DNA of 39,761 nt from Phycisphaerales bacterium UBA7800 (GCA_002480565.1 DLCK01000050.1:1-39761), one strand, 5' to 3'. Shown: positions 8,949-17,510, numbered from the stretch's first letter. Numbers and translations are program-made. Notes: generated by a model not told the origin, from the sequence alone.

Positions 8949-9296
8949 TTATTCGATTAAATCTTTAGAGGTAGCAAGCATTCCAATACCTCTGTGTAAG
9001 TGGAGTTTAAATTGCGTCCCAAGACTGTCTTGGGTAGTTCCCTTTTTTTCAACATATGTACGATGCTTAAGTAAAGCTAGGTACATTTCATGATGTTCCC
9101 CGCCAAATGTTCGCCAAGTCATTTCTACATTACTATCTAACGGAATCGTTGCTTCAGATGGTAAGGTGTCATCGGCTAACGACAAACAGAAAGCCCACCG
9201 GCACAAAACATTCCAGTGTTCAATACCAGTTCGCTGTTTCACCGCTATCAGCTGACGTTTTGCTTTTTCCGAGATACGTACGGTTTCAATACTCAT
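8949..9296 (-). CDS. dndE: DNA sulfur modification protein DndE
   Basis: A 115-residue basic protein beginning MSIETVRISEKAKRQLIAVKQRTGIEHWNVLCRWAFCLSL, the standard DndE pattern including the R-I-S-x-x-A-K-x-Q-L start and the H-W-N-x-L-C-R-W-A-F segment. DndE acts with DndC and DndD in inserting sulfur into the DNA backbone; proposed roles include nicked-DNA binding. The length is normal. The ATG overlaps the stop of dndD by four bases. Confidence 0.92.
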   Translation of the reverse strand: MSIETVRISEKAKRQLIAVKQRTGIEHWNVLCRWAFCLSLADDTLPSEATIPLDSNVEMTWRTFGGEHHEMYLALLKHRTYVEKKGTTQDSLGTQFKLHLHRGIGMLATSKDLIE

Positions 9297-11266
9297 TGAA
9301 AATATCCTTCCTTGATCTGTGTGCTCCTGCTTTCTTCATCGTACGAGATCGTGTATTCATTGCAGGTATGTTTGTTTATCTGCGTATAATAATCGCCTAC
9401 TATTTCTTCATCGGTGGAGAGTAGAATGACCTGATGAGCTGCGTAAGGGAAATAGCGGCGAACCAAGTGATCCCGATGGTTCGAGTCAAGACGTCCCATT
9501 GGCGTGTCAATTATGACGGGAATAGGACGGCTCGATGCTTTCTGTAATCCCCAGAAAATGGCGATGGCTAAGAGTTGGCGCTCTCCTGCCGATAGCTTTT
9601 CAGCCGGAATCACTTTGCCTTCTCTGTTTGTCAGAATGATCGCGAACGATGATGCTTCAATGTTCAGACGATGAATGAGTGACTGTTTCTTGATGAGATG
9701 TTGAAAGCTCTCAAGAATATATGCTTCGAGCCTTCCTAGGTGTTTTGAAAGAAGCTTAGCTCGGAATTCTTTGAGATATTGTTGCGATTTGAGGCTATAG
9801 AGCACTGTTCGTTGTTCGTCTTCATATTGAGCCGTTTCCTGTGCTGATTCTCCGAGTAGCCGAACCACACGGTCTTTGAGCTGATCTGATTTTGATCGCA
9901 ATTGATCAAGCATATCTTGTTTAGTCTGAACTTCCAGATCAAGTTTAGATAAAATTGAGAACGAATCGCGCCTCTGGACAAACAATGACTTCAGATCACC
10001 CTTTTCTGGAGTCGCGTCAAGCTGTGCATTTAATGATTTCAGACGTTTATCTATCTCCGTCTGCTGCTTTTTCAGATGTTTGTAATGGGCTTCTGTCTTA
10101 GGGATCGATTTCAGTGTTGCTTCTAACAGTGGGATTACACTAGATGGCATATCTAAATAAACTGAGACCCCGTGAAGCTTCTTGTCGATTCGTTTGTTTT
10201 CTGAAACCGCAAGTTGAAACAAAGCCTCTAAAACCTGATCAGAAGCACCTGTTTTTTCAGCAGCTTTGACGTATTTCCCATGGAGGCGTTCCATTTGTTG
10301 CTTTTGCTGAATACATGCCAAAGCGACTTTTTCTTTACTGGCTTGTTTTCCGACCTGTCTGAGTTGATCTTTTACCAAATGCAGAGGAAGTATGCCAGAT
10401 TCTTCCTTAATGATTTGTTTCTTAATTTCCTCAAGCTGCTTTTCTAATTCTCTTTTTAGAGCCTCATTAGTAGCTTGTTCATCGAGTAAGTTGCCTCCCT
10501 TAGACTCATATTCAGAAGTGACTATTTCCAGTCGTTTTTGTTCTTCCTTTATCTGCTTGCGAAGCATAATTAAATGCTCTTCTGTATGGCAAACCTGCTT
10601 TTTAACAGTTGAATATTCGTCTTCGCATTCTTCTAATTTCTGAGTTTCTGCTTGCGTCTTATTTTGAAGAGATTTATTTCTGTTCAGAGCAATTAGATCT
10701 CTTTGCAACTGATCAATGATTCCAATTCCCAATAACCCAGTAATGGCGGATTCCAGAAATTCTTGTGCAGTTTCTGGACGTACAAGATTCTCTATCTGCT
10801 CTCCATCAAAAAAGAACAATGTGGAAAGACGAGCTGGCAGTATTGAATCGATAAATTTGTCCCAAGTCGCAGTAATTGTTTGATCCAAGATGTCATTGAC
10901 GAATACATCTTTCCGCTCTTGGATACCTTTGCCAGTTGAACGCCAGCAAAACTCTACTCGGAAATTTGCATCATTTCCGTTATAGGGATGCTGAAAACTA
11001 AGCTTAATACGTGCCTCTTCTTTAGAAGATGAGTCGCGACTTATCCATGCCCTGAGATATTCATCCCAACGTTGATCTGCTCGACGATAGCTATTCGAAC
11101 GTTTACCATACAAGCAAATCTGCATGGCATCGAGAATCGTGGTTTTTCCTCCACCGTTATGGCCACCGATTAATAAAATAGGCTTTGTTTTATTGGTACT
11201 CAAATCAATATCGTGAGTACCTTTATACTGCCCGAAATTTTGCAGTGTTAATTGATGAAAAATCAT
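9293..11266 (-). CDS. dndD: DNA sulfur modification ATPase DndD
   Basis: A 657-residue SMC/Rad50-like ATPase. The N-terminus MIFHQLTLQNFGQYKG is typical for DndD. Walker A GGHNGGGKTT is at 34-43, FFFDGEQIENLVRPE follows near 155-170, coiled coils occupy about 200-510, the ABC signature LSAGERQLLAIAIF starts near 558, and Walker B IPVIIDTPMGRLDS lies near 582-595. DndD supplies ATP hydrolysis for the phosphorothioation complex with DndC and DndE. It starts five bases after dndC ends and overlaps dndE by four bases. All expected motifs are intact. Confidence 0.95.
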   Translation of the reverse strand: MIFHQLTLQNFGQYKGTHDIDLSTNKTKPILLIGGHNGGGKTTILDAMQICLYGKRSNSYRRADQRWDEYLRAWISRDSSSKEEARIKLSFQHPYNGNDANFRVEFCWRSTGKGIQERKDVFVNDILDQTITATWDKFIDSILPARLSTLFFFDGEQIENLVRPETAQEFLESAITGLLGIGIIDQLQRDLIALNRNKSLQNKTQAETQKLEECEDEYSTVKKQVCHTEEHLIMLRKQIKEEQKRLEIVTSEYESKGGNLLDEQATNEALKRELEKQLEEIKKQIIKEESGILPLHLVKDQLRQVGKQASKEKVALACIQQKQQMERLHGKYVKAAEKTGASDQVLEALFQLAVSENKRIDKKLHGVSVYLDMPSSVIPLLEATLKSIPKTEAHYKHLKKQQTEIDKRLKSLNAQLDATPEKGDLKSLFVQRRDSFSILSKLDLEVQTKQDMLDQLRSKSDQLKDRVVRLLGESAQETAQYEDEQRTVLYSLKSQQYLKEFRAKLLSKHLGRLEAYILESFQHLIKKQSLIHRLNIEASSFAIILTNREGKVIPAEKLSAGERQLLAIAIFWGLQKASSRPIPVIIDTPMGRLDSNHRDHLVRRYFPYAAHQVILLSTDEEIVGDYYTQINKHTCNEYTISYDEESRSTQIKEGYFQ

Positions 11267-11271
11267 GGAAC

Positions 11272-12828
11272 TTAGTCAATTTCTATTTTCAATTGAATAT
11301 ATTCGTCGGCAGTACGATCCCATTCATCAACTTTGTCCTGCTTGAACTGCTGTTGTGACCGCGCATAGTTAAGTGCATCCTCTTCATCCTCATAGAAGTT
11401 GCGTTTAATTGAGTTTTCCAGATTCTTCATCAGATTGCTTCGACGAACCTGTGTGGATTCTTTCAACTCCACATTGATCAAGTCTCTGACTAGTTGGTAG
11501 TGATTTCCACAAACTTCTTCTAAAATCTTCAGATCATCACGGTCAAATGGCTGGTTGCCTCGAATTTCTTTTCCAGGATATGACTCACCAATTTCTTCTT
11601 CATAGATTCCCGGCAAAGAATCTTCTATTTCATGCTTATCCATAACCCAGATTCGTCTAATTTCTTCCAGCTCATCCAATGTGATCAAATTGATCTGCCT
11701 AACGTGATCCGGTCCTTCATCATGAATGAACCGTTGTGCAGCAAGCAACATTCGAAGAAATCGCTCACGCACTTCCTTCTTGTATGGCCCTGGAATATAT
11801 TTCATTTTGTCGCCAAACAATTGAACACGTCCATTCATGCGGCGAAAATCACGAAGGCTTCGGTCACTCTCTTCCATATCGAATTGACGGTAGTCAATCG
11901 CTTTTCGTATCTCGAGCAAAGGAAGCATCCACTCCTTGTCCACGTCGTTTTGTATCATGGCTGTCATTGATTTGTCTTCGTCAACCAATGTACATGTCCA
12001 ACAACCAAATCGACTATCACCACAGCTAGGTGTGCTTGTATCAACAACCAGAGGACATTCCCCTCCCTCAGTTGCCCCCGAATACAAGCCTAGCAATTCC
12101 TGATTGCTGTACCCCCATGGATTGGAGTATTGATTCAAAAAAAGCCACACATCATCATTAGCCCAGTCTTGAACAGGGGTATAAACCCATGTGTTGGGCA
12201 GTTGGCTATTTGGACTAACCTTATCCCTAGCTTCAAGATCCCCATACCGATGTTCTTTTGATCGCTCCTCTTCGTAATGCTGCATGGTAGCAGCACGTTT
12301 GGCGCTTTCTTTTTTACGCGTGCCAAGACAAAGAAGAACATTCCCGTGTTTCTGTGTCGTATTCAGAATAAATTCATTTGATGGCCAAATTTTAAGTCGT
12401 TCAGTACACCATCGGAATTTGGGGCGGGGAGCAGGATAGCCTTTTCCTATAAGGTTGGTCCAAAAACTATTTTCTGGTTTTGGCTTGAGCTGATGGGGCT
12501 GGAATGGAAGCTGATCTTCCTTCGCCTGCTTTTTCATACATGCAAGTGAACCTGCCACCCACTGCGCTACAATTGGGTTTTCGACTAATGTATCGGTAGT
12601 TATTACATGGACAGTCTTATTCTGTTGTGATTTTGGCAAGGCAGCAACTGCCATCCAAACTAACTGAAGAACAGCCGTGGAATCTTTTCCTCCACTATAC
12701 CCAATGACCCATGGAACATCATCCGCCAAGTACAGACTAGATATTTCAGAAAGCAAAGTTGATATATGCTTTTTAATTCCTGATACAGCAAATGCAGAAT
12801 CAGAATTTTTTTTATTCTTAGTTGCCAT
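11272..12828 (-). CDS. dndC: DNA phosphorothioation sulfurtransferase-type protein DndC
   Basis: A 518-residue member of the PAPS reductase/ATP pyrophosphatase family. The PP-loop SGGKDS is at 45-50. A cysteine set C258, C269, C276 and C279 (CPLVVD...SCGDSRFGCWTC) matches the iron-sulfur cluster ligands expected of DndC, and FRWCTERLK is at about 138-146. DndC activates the DNA backbone and takes sulfur from DndA. The gene overlaps the end of dndB by 11 bases and is followed at five bases by dndD. Length and motifs are those of a complete family member. Confidence 0.95.
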   Translation of the reverse strand: MATKNKKNSDSAFAVSGIKKHISTLLSEISSLYLADDVPWVIGYSGGKDSTAVLQLVWMAVAALPKSQQNKTVHVITTDTLVENPIVAQWVAGSLACMKKQAKEDQLPFQPHQLKPKPENSFWTNLIGKGYPAPRPKFRWCTERLKIWPSNEFILNTTQKHGNVLLCLGTRKKESAKRAATMQHYEEERSKEHRYGDLEARDKVSPNSQLPNTWVYTPVQDWANDDVWLFLNQYSNPWGYSNQELLGLYSGATEGGECPLVVDTSTPSCGDSRFGCWTCTLVDEDKSMTAMIQNDVDKEWMLPLLEIRKAIDYRQFDMEESDRSLRDFRRMNGRVQLFGDKMKYIPGPYKKEVRERFLRMLLAAQRFIHDEGPDHVRQINLITLDELEEIRRIWVMDKHEIEDSLPGIYEEEIGESYPGKEIRGNQPFDRDDLKILEEVCGNHYQLVRDLINVELKESTQVRRSNLMKNLENSIKRNFYEDEEDALNYARSQQQFKQDKVDEWDRTADEYIQLKIEID

Positions 12829-13912
12829 TGTGACCCTTCAGAAATGCTTTTTCAGCTTTTAGCTCTTCAGGCGTGAGATCAAGCCCGAGATTCGTCTTTA
12901 TGTAATTTGACGTGAGCACCACGTTATTAGAAGCTTTGTGAATCATTCCCCCTACCAAAGTCCGTCCTTCCCAAACCGAACTATTGGATCGCGCCCAGTC
13001 AATTGAACTAAGCTTTTTAAGTTTAGTTTGCCATCTTTTGGGGTGGTTCTTGATTAACGCATTTCCAGCAATTCCCAATGCGTGAAGTGCGATACTGTGA
13101 GAATGAATATAATCTCCTCTCACCTCGCCGGAACTAAGCCTGTTTTCATTAACGAGCTTCCACTCCTTAAGTTGATTGGCAATTGATTCCCAAAACTTAA
13201 CGCCAAGCTCAACAAGCGATTCCCCATCACCCTCAACATTTTTCAAAAGAGCTTTTGTTGCCGAATACAGAGCACTCAGTGTAAACAACTTCCTTGAACG
13301 TGGAGACAGAGAGCTTTTTTCCATTTCAACAACATTTTTGAAGAAATCAGAACGTGCAATTATCTCTTTCGTGAGTAGAGAGAAATCATCCCGGTAGTCA
13401 TAGAGAATCCCCAAGGATTTGGATGGACGAATAGCATATCGGTTTAAGTCAGAAAACATTTGCTGGCACCTTTTCAAATCAGCATCGACAAAAAAGACGA
13501 CCGCAATCGTCTCATTGGCAAAATCCGGATTTTCTTTGAGTGCTTCTTCAATAGCAGCTCGACGATGCTGCCCATCGTTGATCACAAACGTCGCATCCAT
13601 GGAAATTCGTAAAATTCCCATACGATTCTCAGCTTCAGTGTATGGCTGAAAATGCACTTCCCCGTCAATTGATGCTGTAATCGCCGAAAAAACATAGGTG
13701 TCCAAATTATCCAGAATGTAACGCTTCATTTCTGGAATGCGGTTTGCATTCAGCCTTCTTTGGGCTCGCATTTCTGCAGGGATATCGGCTTCATCAAAAA
13801 GGAACATGCGCGGTAATAGGCGGATTGGGCACATGGAAATATAGTATTCCTGTTTCGCTTGAACACCTTTAATGGCGGGGAATACGTACTCAAATGAATA
13901 ATCGTCAACCAT
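12818..13912 (-). CDS. dndB: DNA sulfur modification protein DndB
   Basis: A 364-residue protein starting MVDDYSFEYVFPAIKGVQAKQEYYISMCPIRLLP, the classic DndB opening. The DGQHR motif is at residues 113-117 (FVINDGQHRRAAI), followed by the SDLNRYAIRPSKSLGILYD segment. I preferred the ATG at 13912, which has AAGGAAAG upstream, over one at 13939 that lacks a clear ribosome binding site and adds nine non-conserved residues. DndB is a negative regulator of dnd transcription and of modification frequency. It heads the minus operon, divergent from dndA. Confidence 0.92.
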   Translation of the reverse strand: MVDDYSFEYVFPAIKGVQAKQEYYISMCPIRLLPRMFLFDEADIPAEMRAQRRLNANRIPEMKRYILDNLDTYVFSAITASIDGEVHFQPYTEAENRMGILRISMDATFVINDGQHRRAAIEEALKENPDFANETIAVVFFVDADLKRCQQMFSDLNRYAIRPSKSLGILYDYRDDFSLLTKEIIARSDFFKNVVEMEKSSLSPRSRKLFTLSALYSATKALLKNVEGDGESLVELGVKFWESIANQLKEWKLVNENRLSSGEVRGDYIHSHSIALHALGIAGNALIKNHPKRWQTKLKKLSSIDWARSNSSVWEGRTLVGGMIHKASNNVVLTSNYIKTNLGLDLTPEELKAEKAFLKGHNGN

Positions 13913-14007
13913 CCGACTTTCCTTATTGCTAAGCGTCATGTAGAATATAGTATTGTTTGCTTTTCTGCAACCAAACAGTTTGTAAAAACATCCAAACAGG
14001 TTTTAAT
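13913..14007. promoter_or_regulatory. Divergent dndB/dndA control region with paired CAAACAG operator-like sites
   Basis: This is the only space between the divergent dndB and dndA starts, so it must hold both promoters. It contains an 11-bp palindrome CAAACAGTTTG at 13972-13982 and a second, less perfect copy CAAACAGGTTTT at 13993-14004. The two begin exactly 21 bases apart, two helical turns. That spacing suits cooperative binding by a dimeric repressor, perhaps DndB or an unlinked regulator. The sites are seen; their use is inferred. Confidence 0.45.
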
Positions 14008-15141
14008 GTGACTGTATATCTAGACTGCAATGCAACAACGCCGGTTGAACCAGAAGTGGCTGAAATTGTAAGGTTTTACACCGAACAAGAGTTCGGCAAC
14101 GCTGGAAGCCGAACACATGAATTCGGGGTAAGAGCCAAACAAGCAGTCTTGGAAGCTCGCCAGAAAGTCGCAGCGCTCATACCCGGTATTGATTCCTCTG
14201 ATGTCGTTTTTACATCTGGAGCTACCGAGTCCAACAACATTGCCATTTTGGGTTTGTTGAACTGGGCCCAAAAGAATGGCAGAAGGCACATCATTACCAC
14301 GGCTATCGAACACAAGGCTGTGCTAGAGCCCATTGCTTTTGCAGAATCACGGGGGTTTGAAGTAACTCGTATCTCGCCATCTGGATCTGGTGCGATTGAT
14401 GCTTCTGCTGTATCTAAGGCTATACGTGATGACACATTCTTGATCTCAGTCATGCATGTGAACAACGAAACCGGAATTATCCAACCCATTGACGAGATCG
14501 CCGACGCATTGCCTCAAGCCGGATGTTACCTTCATGTGGATGCTGCCCAAGGATATGGCAAGGAAATTGAGAAGCTCGCACAATCCCGCATTGACCTGAT
14601 TAGCATTAGCGGGCACAAAATCTATGCTCCCAAAGGAATAGGTGCTCTCATCATGCGTCGCCGAAAATTCAAACGGGCACCGCTGGAACCCATCCTTTTT
14701 GGTGGTGGCCAAGAACGCGGACTACGCCCTGGAACGCTGCCGGTATCGCTAATCTGCGGCCTCGGCAAGGCTGCCGAACTCTGCCAACAAAACTATTCCT
14801 CACGGAACGACACCAATCTGGCTTTCCGCCAAACGCTCTTCAAAGTTTTAGAAGGTCTGGACTATAAATTAAACGGCGACGATTCTCTGTCTGTCCCCAA
14901 TGCCGTGAGTTTGTCTTTTCCGGGTATTAATTCAGAAGCCCTCATGCTTACACTAAAAGGAATCGCTGCCATTTCAAATGGTTCTGCCTGCACATCGCAA
15001 AGCTACGAGTCAAGTTACGTCCTAAAAGCTATGGGATTGCCCGATGACCGCATTCATTCCGCTATTCGCATTTCGTGGTGCCATATGACAAATGAGCCAA
15101 ATTGGAACGCTTTTCACTACGCAATAGCATCCCTAACTTAG
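14008..15141 (+). CDS. dndA: Cysteine desulfurase DndA (IscS/NifS type)
   Basis: A 377-residue class V aminotransferase-fold desulfurase. It supplies persulfide sulfur from cysteine to DndC. The pyridoxal phosphate lysine is K204 in SGHKIYAPKG, and the catalytic cysteine is C328 in SNGSACTSQS. TSGATESNN and HVDAAQGYGK are also intact. I chose the GTG at 14008 (MTVYLDCNATTPVEP...), with ACAGG at 13996-14000, because family members start there; an upstream ATG at 13957 would add 17 non-conserved residues and run through the operator-like repeats. The gene is divergent from dndB, the usual arrangement of dndA. Confidence 0.92.
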   Translation: MTVYLDCNATTPVEPEVAEIVRFYTEQEFGNAGSRTHEFGVRAKQAVLEARQKVAALIPGIDSSDVVFTSGATESNNIAILGLLNWAQKNGRRHIITTAIEHKAVLEPIAFAESRGFEVTRISPSGSGAIDASAVSKAIRDDTFLISVMHVNNETGIIQPIDEIADALPQAGCYLHVDAAQGYGKEIEKLAQSRIDLISISGHKIYAPKGIGALIMRRRKFKRAPLEPILFGGGQERGLRPGTLPVSLICGLGKAAELCQQNYSSRNDTNLAFRQTLFKVLEGLDYKLNGDDSLSVPNAVSLSFPGINSEALMLTLKGIAAISNGSACTSQSYESSYVLKAMGLPDDRIHSAIRISWCHMTNEPNWNAFHYAIASLT

Positions 15142-15175
15142 TTTGGCAGCAGTTCTACTAAAAGCGACAACCACG

Positions 15176-15496
15176 TTACTTGACAACCGGAGCCATATAG
15201 AGGTTAGGTTTCCGACTCAAAAAACCAATAGCCTCAGTAAGTGAGGCAACCCGTTTCATATCTCCATTTATAACGGCTTGGTGAAGGAGACCCGCCAGAA
15301 TTGCGCTACGTGTGGCACCGGGAATAACACACGGGCTGAGTATGCCTCTAGACTGCGGATAGCTCTCCCAGTGAATTCCGAGGGCTTTCTCACCGCCGTG
15401 CTGCTGATTCTTATGGTCGTAATACCCCGTGATCAGCGTCAACCCATCGTCAGTGTATATTTCCTTGGTACTTTTCCAATAAGAAATCATATCCAT
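15176..15496 (-). CDS. Conserved-looking 106-residue protein of unknown function
   Basis: ATG at 15496 with GAGAGG just upstream, ending 35 bases from the convergent dndA stop. The protein contains a compact, non-random segment: LITGYYDHKNQQHGGEKALGIHWESYPQSRGILSPCVIP, followed by a helical repeat-like C-terminus. There is no signal peptide or membrane segment. I do not recognise a family. Its composition and clean ribosome binding site argue that it is a true gene. It sits at the outer edge of the dnd cluster and may be cargo of the island rather than part of the defence system. Confidence 0.6.
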   Translation of the reverse strand: MDMISYWKSTKEIYTDDGLTLITGYYDHKNQQHGGEKALGIHWESYPQSRGILSPCVIPGATRSAILAGLLHQAVINGDMKRVASLTEAIGFLSRKPNLYMAPVVK

Positions 15497-15640
15497 AAAA
15501 TACCTCTCGTTAATCTAAACCTAACGTCAGGCATAAGCCTAGCCGGTATAGCGACAGCGGAACCGGCGTAGTACTCGAGCGATTGTTGGAGCATAACTAT
15601 AGCTGGCATCATCATATCAATTGCAGTATCCCCAGGACTA

Positions 15641-15960
15641 GTGGTTTGTCCATCCGAAATTTACGGGTTTAAAAATTCCGTCACTCCCGCGCAGGGACTT
15701 TATGCACGTGGTATCTGTATGTCTATTATCCCCCGTGTTTTGGCGTGATTTGAGCAGTCGGACTTACTCAAAGAAAAATGCACTTGGGTTGAGCATCGGG
15801 TGTCAACCCGATGCCCCTTGGATGAACGTACGCACAGCGGGCATCGGATTAACATCCGATGCTCAATTGACAAATGCTTCGTGCATAAAGTCCCTGCGCG
15901 GGAATGACGAGCATAACAAGCTTAATGATCAAGCCCGTAATTTTAAGACAGACAGACCAC
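15641..15960. mobile_element. MITE-like nested inverted-repeat element flanked by TA
   Basis: The ends are GTGGTTTGTC (15641-15650) and its near complement GACAGACCAC (15951-15960), each bordered by TA (15639-15640 and 15961-15962), as expected for IS630/Tc1-mariner-type insertion. Inside, 15679-15708 and 15880-15909 are a 30-bp inverted repeat with one mismatch. Nested further in are two 8-bp-stem hairpins at 15794-15813 and 15842-15861 that are also related to each other as inverted copies. No transposase is encoded, so it would be a non-autonomous element. Confidence 0.6.
15679..15909. repeat. 30-bp inner inverted repeat with two nested hairpins
   Basis: The left arm 15679-15708 (starts CGTCACTCCCGCGCAGGG) pairs with the right arm 15880-15909 at all but one position. 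Between them the hairpins CATCGGGT/ACCCGATG and CATCGGAT/ATCCGATG each have four-base loops. The whole can fold into a cruciform or a long structured RNA. It forms the core of the MITE-like element. Confidence 0.75.
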
Positions 15961-15962
15961 TA

Positions 15963-16271
15963 GGACTAGAAAAGCAATGGTCGTAGCAGCTTGCATGTAC
16001 AGAAGCGAGTGTGTGAAAACACGTGTTCGCCTTCAGGCATACGGAACGTCTTCACCCAATGCTGTCGCTCCGAATGCTTCTTTTCGAATCTCTGTTTCGA
16101 TTCCCATCATATCCCAGGCAAGACAGTCGGAGTTTACCAGAATCGTGCGGCTATTCCAATACAAATAACTGACTTAACACGTCGTATGGTGTCGATGTGA
16201 CAATTCAACATCAGTAAGGTCTACGACACTCAACACCAGATTGATTCAAATCGAATCCAGCCCCCATACCC
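15963..16271. other. Non-coding scar between the inverted-repeat element and the integrase
   Basis: There is no complete gene. Apart from the possible coding remnant at 16033-16173, I see no promoter, RNA gene or further repeat. A short perfect inverted repeat GATTC-AAATC-GAATC lies just after the integrase stop, but no T-tract follows it, so I do not call a terminator. Confidence 0.5.
16033..16173 (-). pseudogene. Possible C-terminal remnant of a lost gene
   Basis: Forty-six codons read ...YWNSRTILVNSDCLAWDMMGIETEIRKEAFG... to a TGA at 16033-16035. The composition looks protein-like (acidic helix, W-D-M-M-G-I-E-T-E), but an in-frame stop lies immediately upstream at 16174-16176 and there is no plausible start. 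I read it as a decayed tail of an unidentified gene left at the island edge. It could be chance. Confidence 0.2.
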
Positions 16272-17432
16272 TCACCCCTTGAGAGCAAAATCCGGCAGCG
16301 CATTAACCGCCCCATTGACATCCAGCAAGGCCGGATCGGTGTAGAAGTTGGTGGTCAATTCGATCCGGCTATGCCGCATGGCGGCTTGAGCGACGCGGGG
16401 ATGGACACCTGCGACGGCCAGGTGCGTGCCGAAGGTGGTGCGGAGGGCGTGGATGTCAACGACTCGGCCACGCATGTCATTCTTCGCAATCCCGGCTGCC
16501 TGACAATCGGCATCAAAGACGCGGATACCGGGCGGGTTATCGAACAGCAGCGCCTTGTATCCCTGTTTGCTGCGATGCTCCAGGTGCTGTTTGATTTTCT
16601 CAACCACGTCGGTGCGGAGCGGCAACCGGCTCTCCTTACCGCTCTTGGACTGATTGGCGTAGAGTTCAAAATACGGCGCGGGTTTGGCATCCAGGAACAA
16701 CTGACCAAGCGTCAGGCTGCGCAGTTCTTTGTGGCGCAGCCCTGTCGAGACGGCCAACAGGTAAAACAGGGCGCGTTCCCGGCCAAGGCGTTCGAGCTTC
16801 TTGATGTGGGGTTGCTTGAGTTTGGCCAACCCACGTTCGTAGCATGCGTCCAGATTCTGCTGCGTGATGGATTCGTATTTCCAGGTTTGACGGCCTTTGC
16901 GTTTGGACTTGGGAATCTCGATTTTACCTCGGCCCCACTCGGCAATGGGACGCAGCGCCGTCGCCCGAAGCAGGTTGCCGACTTCCTCAATCGTCAGAGC
17001 TCTGCGGATGTGCCGACGGTCACTGGCACGATCTGCCTTCTGCACCATCGTCAACGGATTGGCGACGATGCGTTGTTCTCTGACAAGCCAGTTGCAGAAG
17101 GCGTGCATCGAGATGACGTATTCGTTTCGTGTGGCAGCGGCCATGTCCTTGTCTTCGGCCTTGCTTAACCAACGGTTCATGGCGTCGCTGGTAATGTCGG
17201 CCAGTTTCTTGATCTTCAAGTCCTGTACCAGAATATTGAGTCGGCTCTTGACGTTTTTGCGATAGTTCTCCGACACCTTGCGCCCACGGACGCGCTTGAT
17301 CTTCAGGTGTTCCAGGTACTTTTCGATGTGATCGGTGATGGCAGCCTTACTGTGTTCGGCGACTTCGATCTCTTGCGGTGTGATGAAGCCGGCACGAATC
17401 TTTTCCTGTTCGGCCAGAACATCGGAGAGCAC
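16272..17432 (-). CDS. Tyrosine recombinase (phage-type integrase), N-terminally truncated
   Basis: The intact part has a SAM-like core-binding domain (about residues 25-130) and a complete catalytic domain: Arg233 in TGLRHKELRSL, His328-x-x-Arg331 in DIHALRTTF, His354 in MRHSRIEL, and the nucleophile Tyr364 in TNFYTD. The first ATG is at 17432, but integrase-like sequence continues upstream in the same frame to about 17516 (GRYARYTDHAGNDKRISTGC..., the arm-binding domain). There the frame merges into a threonine dehydratase-like gene. The native N-terminus is therefore missing. The gene is visibly richer in G+C than the dnd cluster. It may be the integrase of the island, or of an element that recombined with it. 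Confidence 0.85.
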   Translation of the reverse strand: MLSDVLAEQEKIRAGFITPQEIEVAEHSKAAITDHIEKYLEHLKIKRVRGRKVSENYRKNVKSRLNILVQDLKIKKLADITSDAMNRWLSKAEDKDMAAATRNEYVISMHAFCNWLVREQRIVANPLTMVQKADRASDRRHIRRALTIEEVGNLLRATALRPIAEWGRGKIEIPKSKRKGRQTWKYESITQQNLDACYERGLAKLKQPHIKKLERLGRERALFYLLAVSTGLRHKELRSLTLGQLFLDAKPAPYFELYANQSKSGKESRLPLRTDVVEKIKQHLEHRSKQGYKALLFDNPPGIRVFDADCQAAGIAKNDMRGRVVDIHALRTTFGTHLAVAGVHPRVAQAAMRHSRIELTTNFYTDPALLDVNGAVNALPDFALKG

Positions 17433-17510
17433 GCGCTGGGCAGCCTGCTCATCGCGACAGCCGGTGGAGATGCGTTTATCGTTGCCAGCATGATCGGTGT
17501 AGCGAGCATA

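Noticed and set aside
15519..15590. Possible integron attC-like site (ACCTAAC ... GTTGGAG around a GCCGGT/ACCGGC hairpin)
   Set aside because: The right-hand core does not fit the consensus at its last position, the two ends are not complementary enough, and there is no integron integrase or cassette array.
16242..16256. Short inverted repeat after the integrase as a terminator
   Set aside because: The stem is only five pairs and no T-tract follows on the integrase strand.
16371..17168. 265-codon open frame antisense to the integrase
   Set aside because: It is a shadow of a G+C-rich gene; the opposite strand carries clear catalytic motifs.
17303..17510. C-terminal 70 codons of the dehydratase reading frame as a true domain
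   Set aside because: They are an alternative frame of the integrase gene on the same strand and have no dehydratase motifs.
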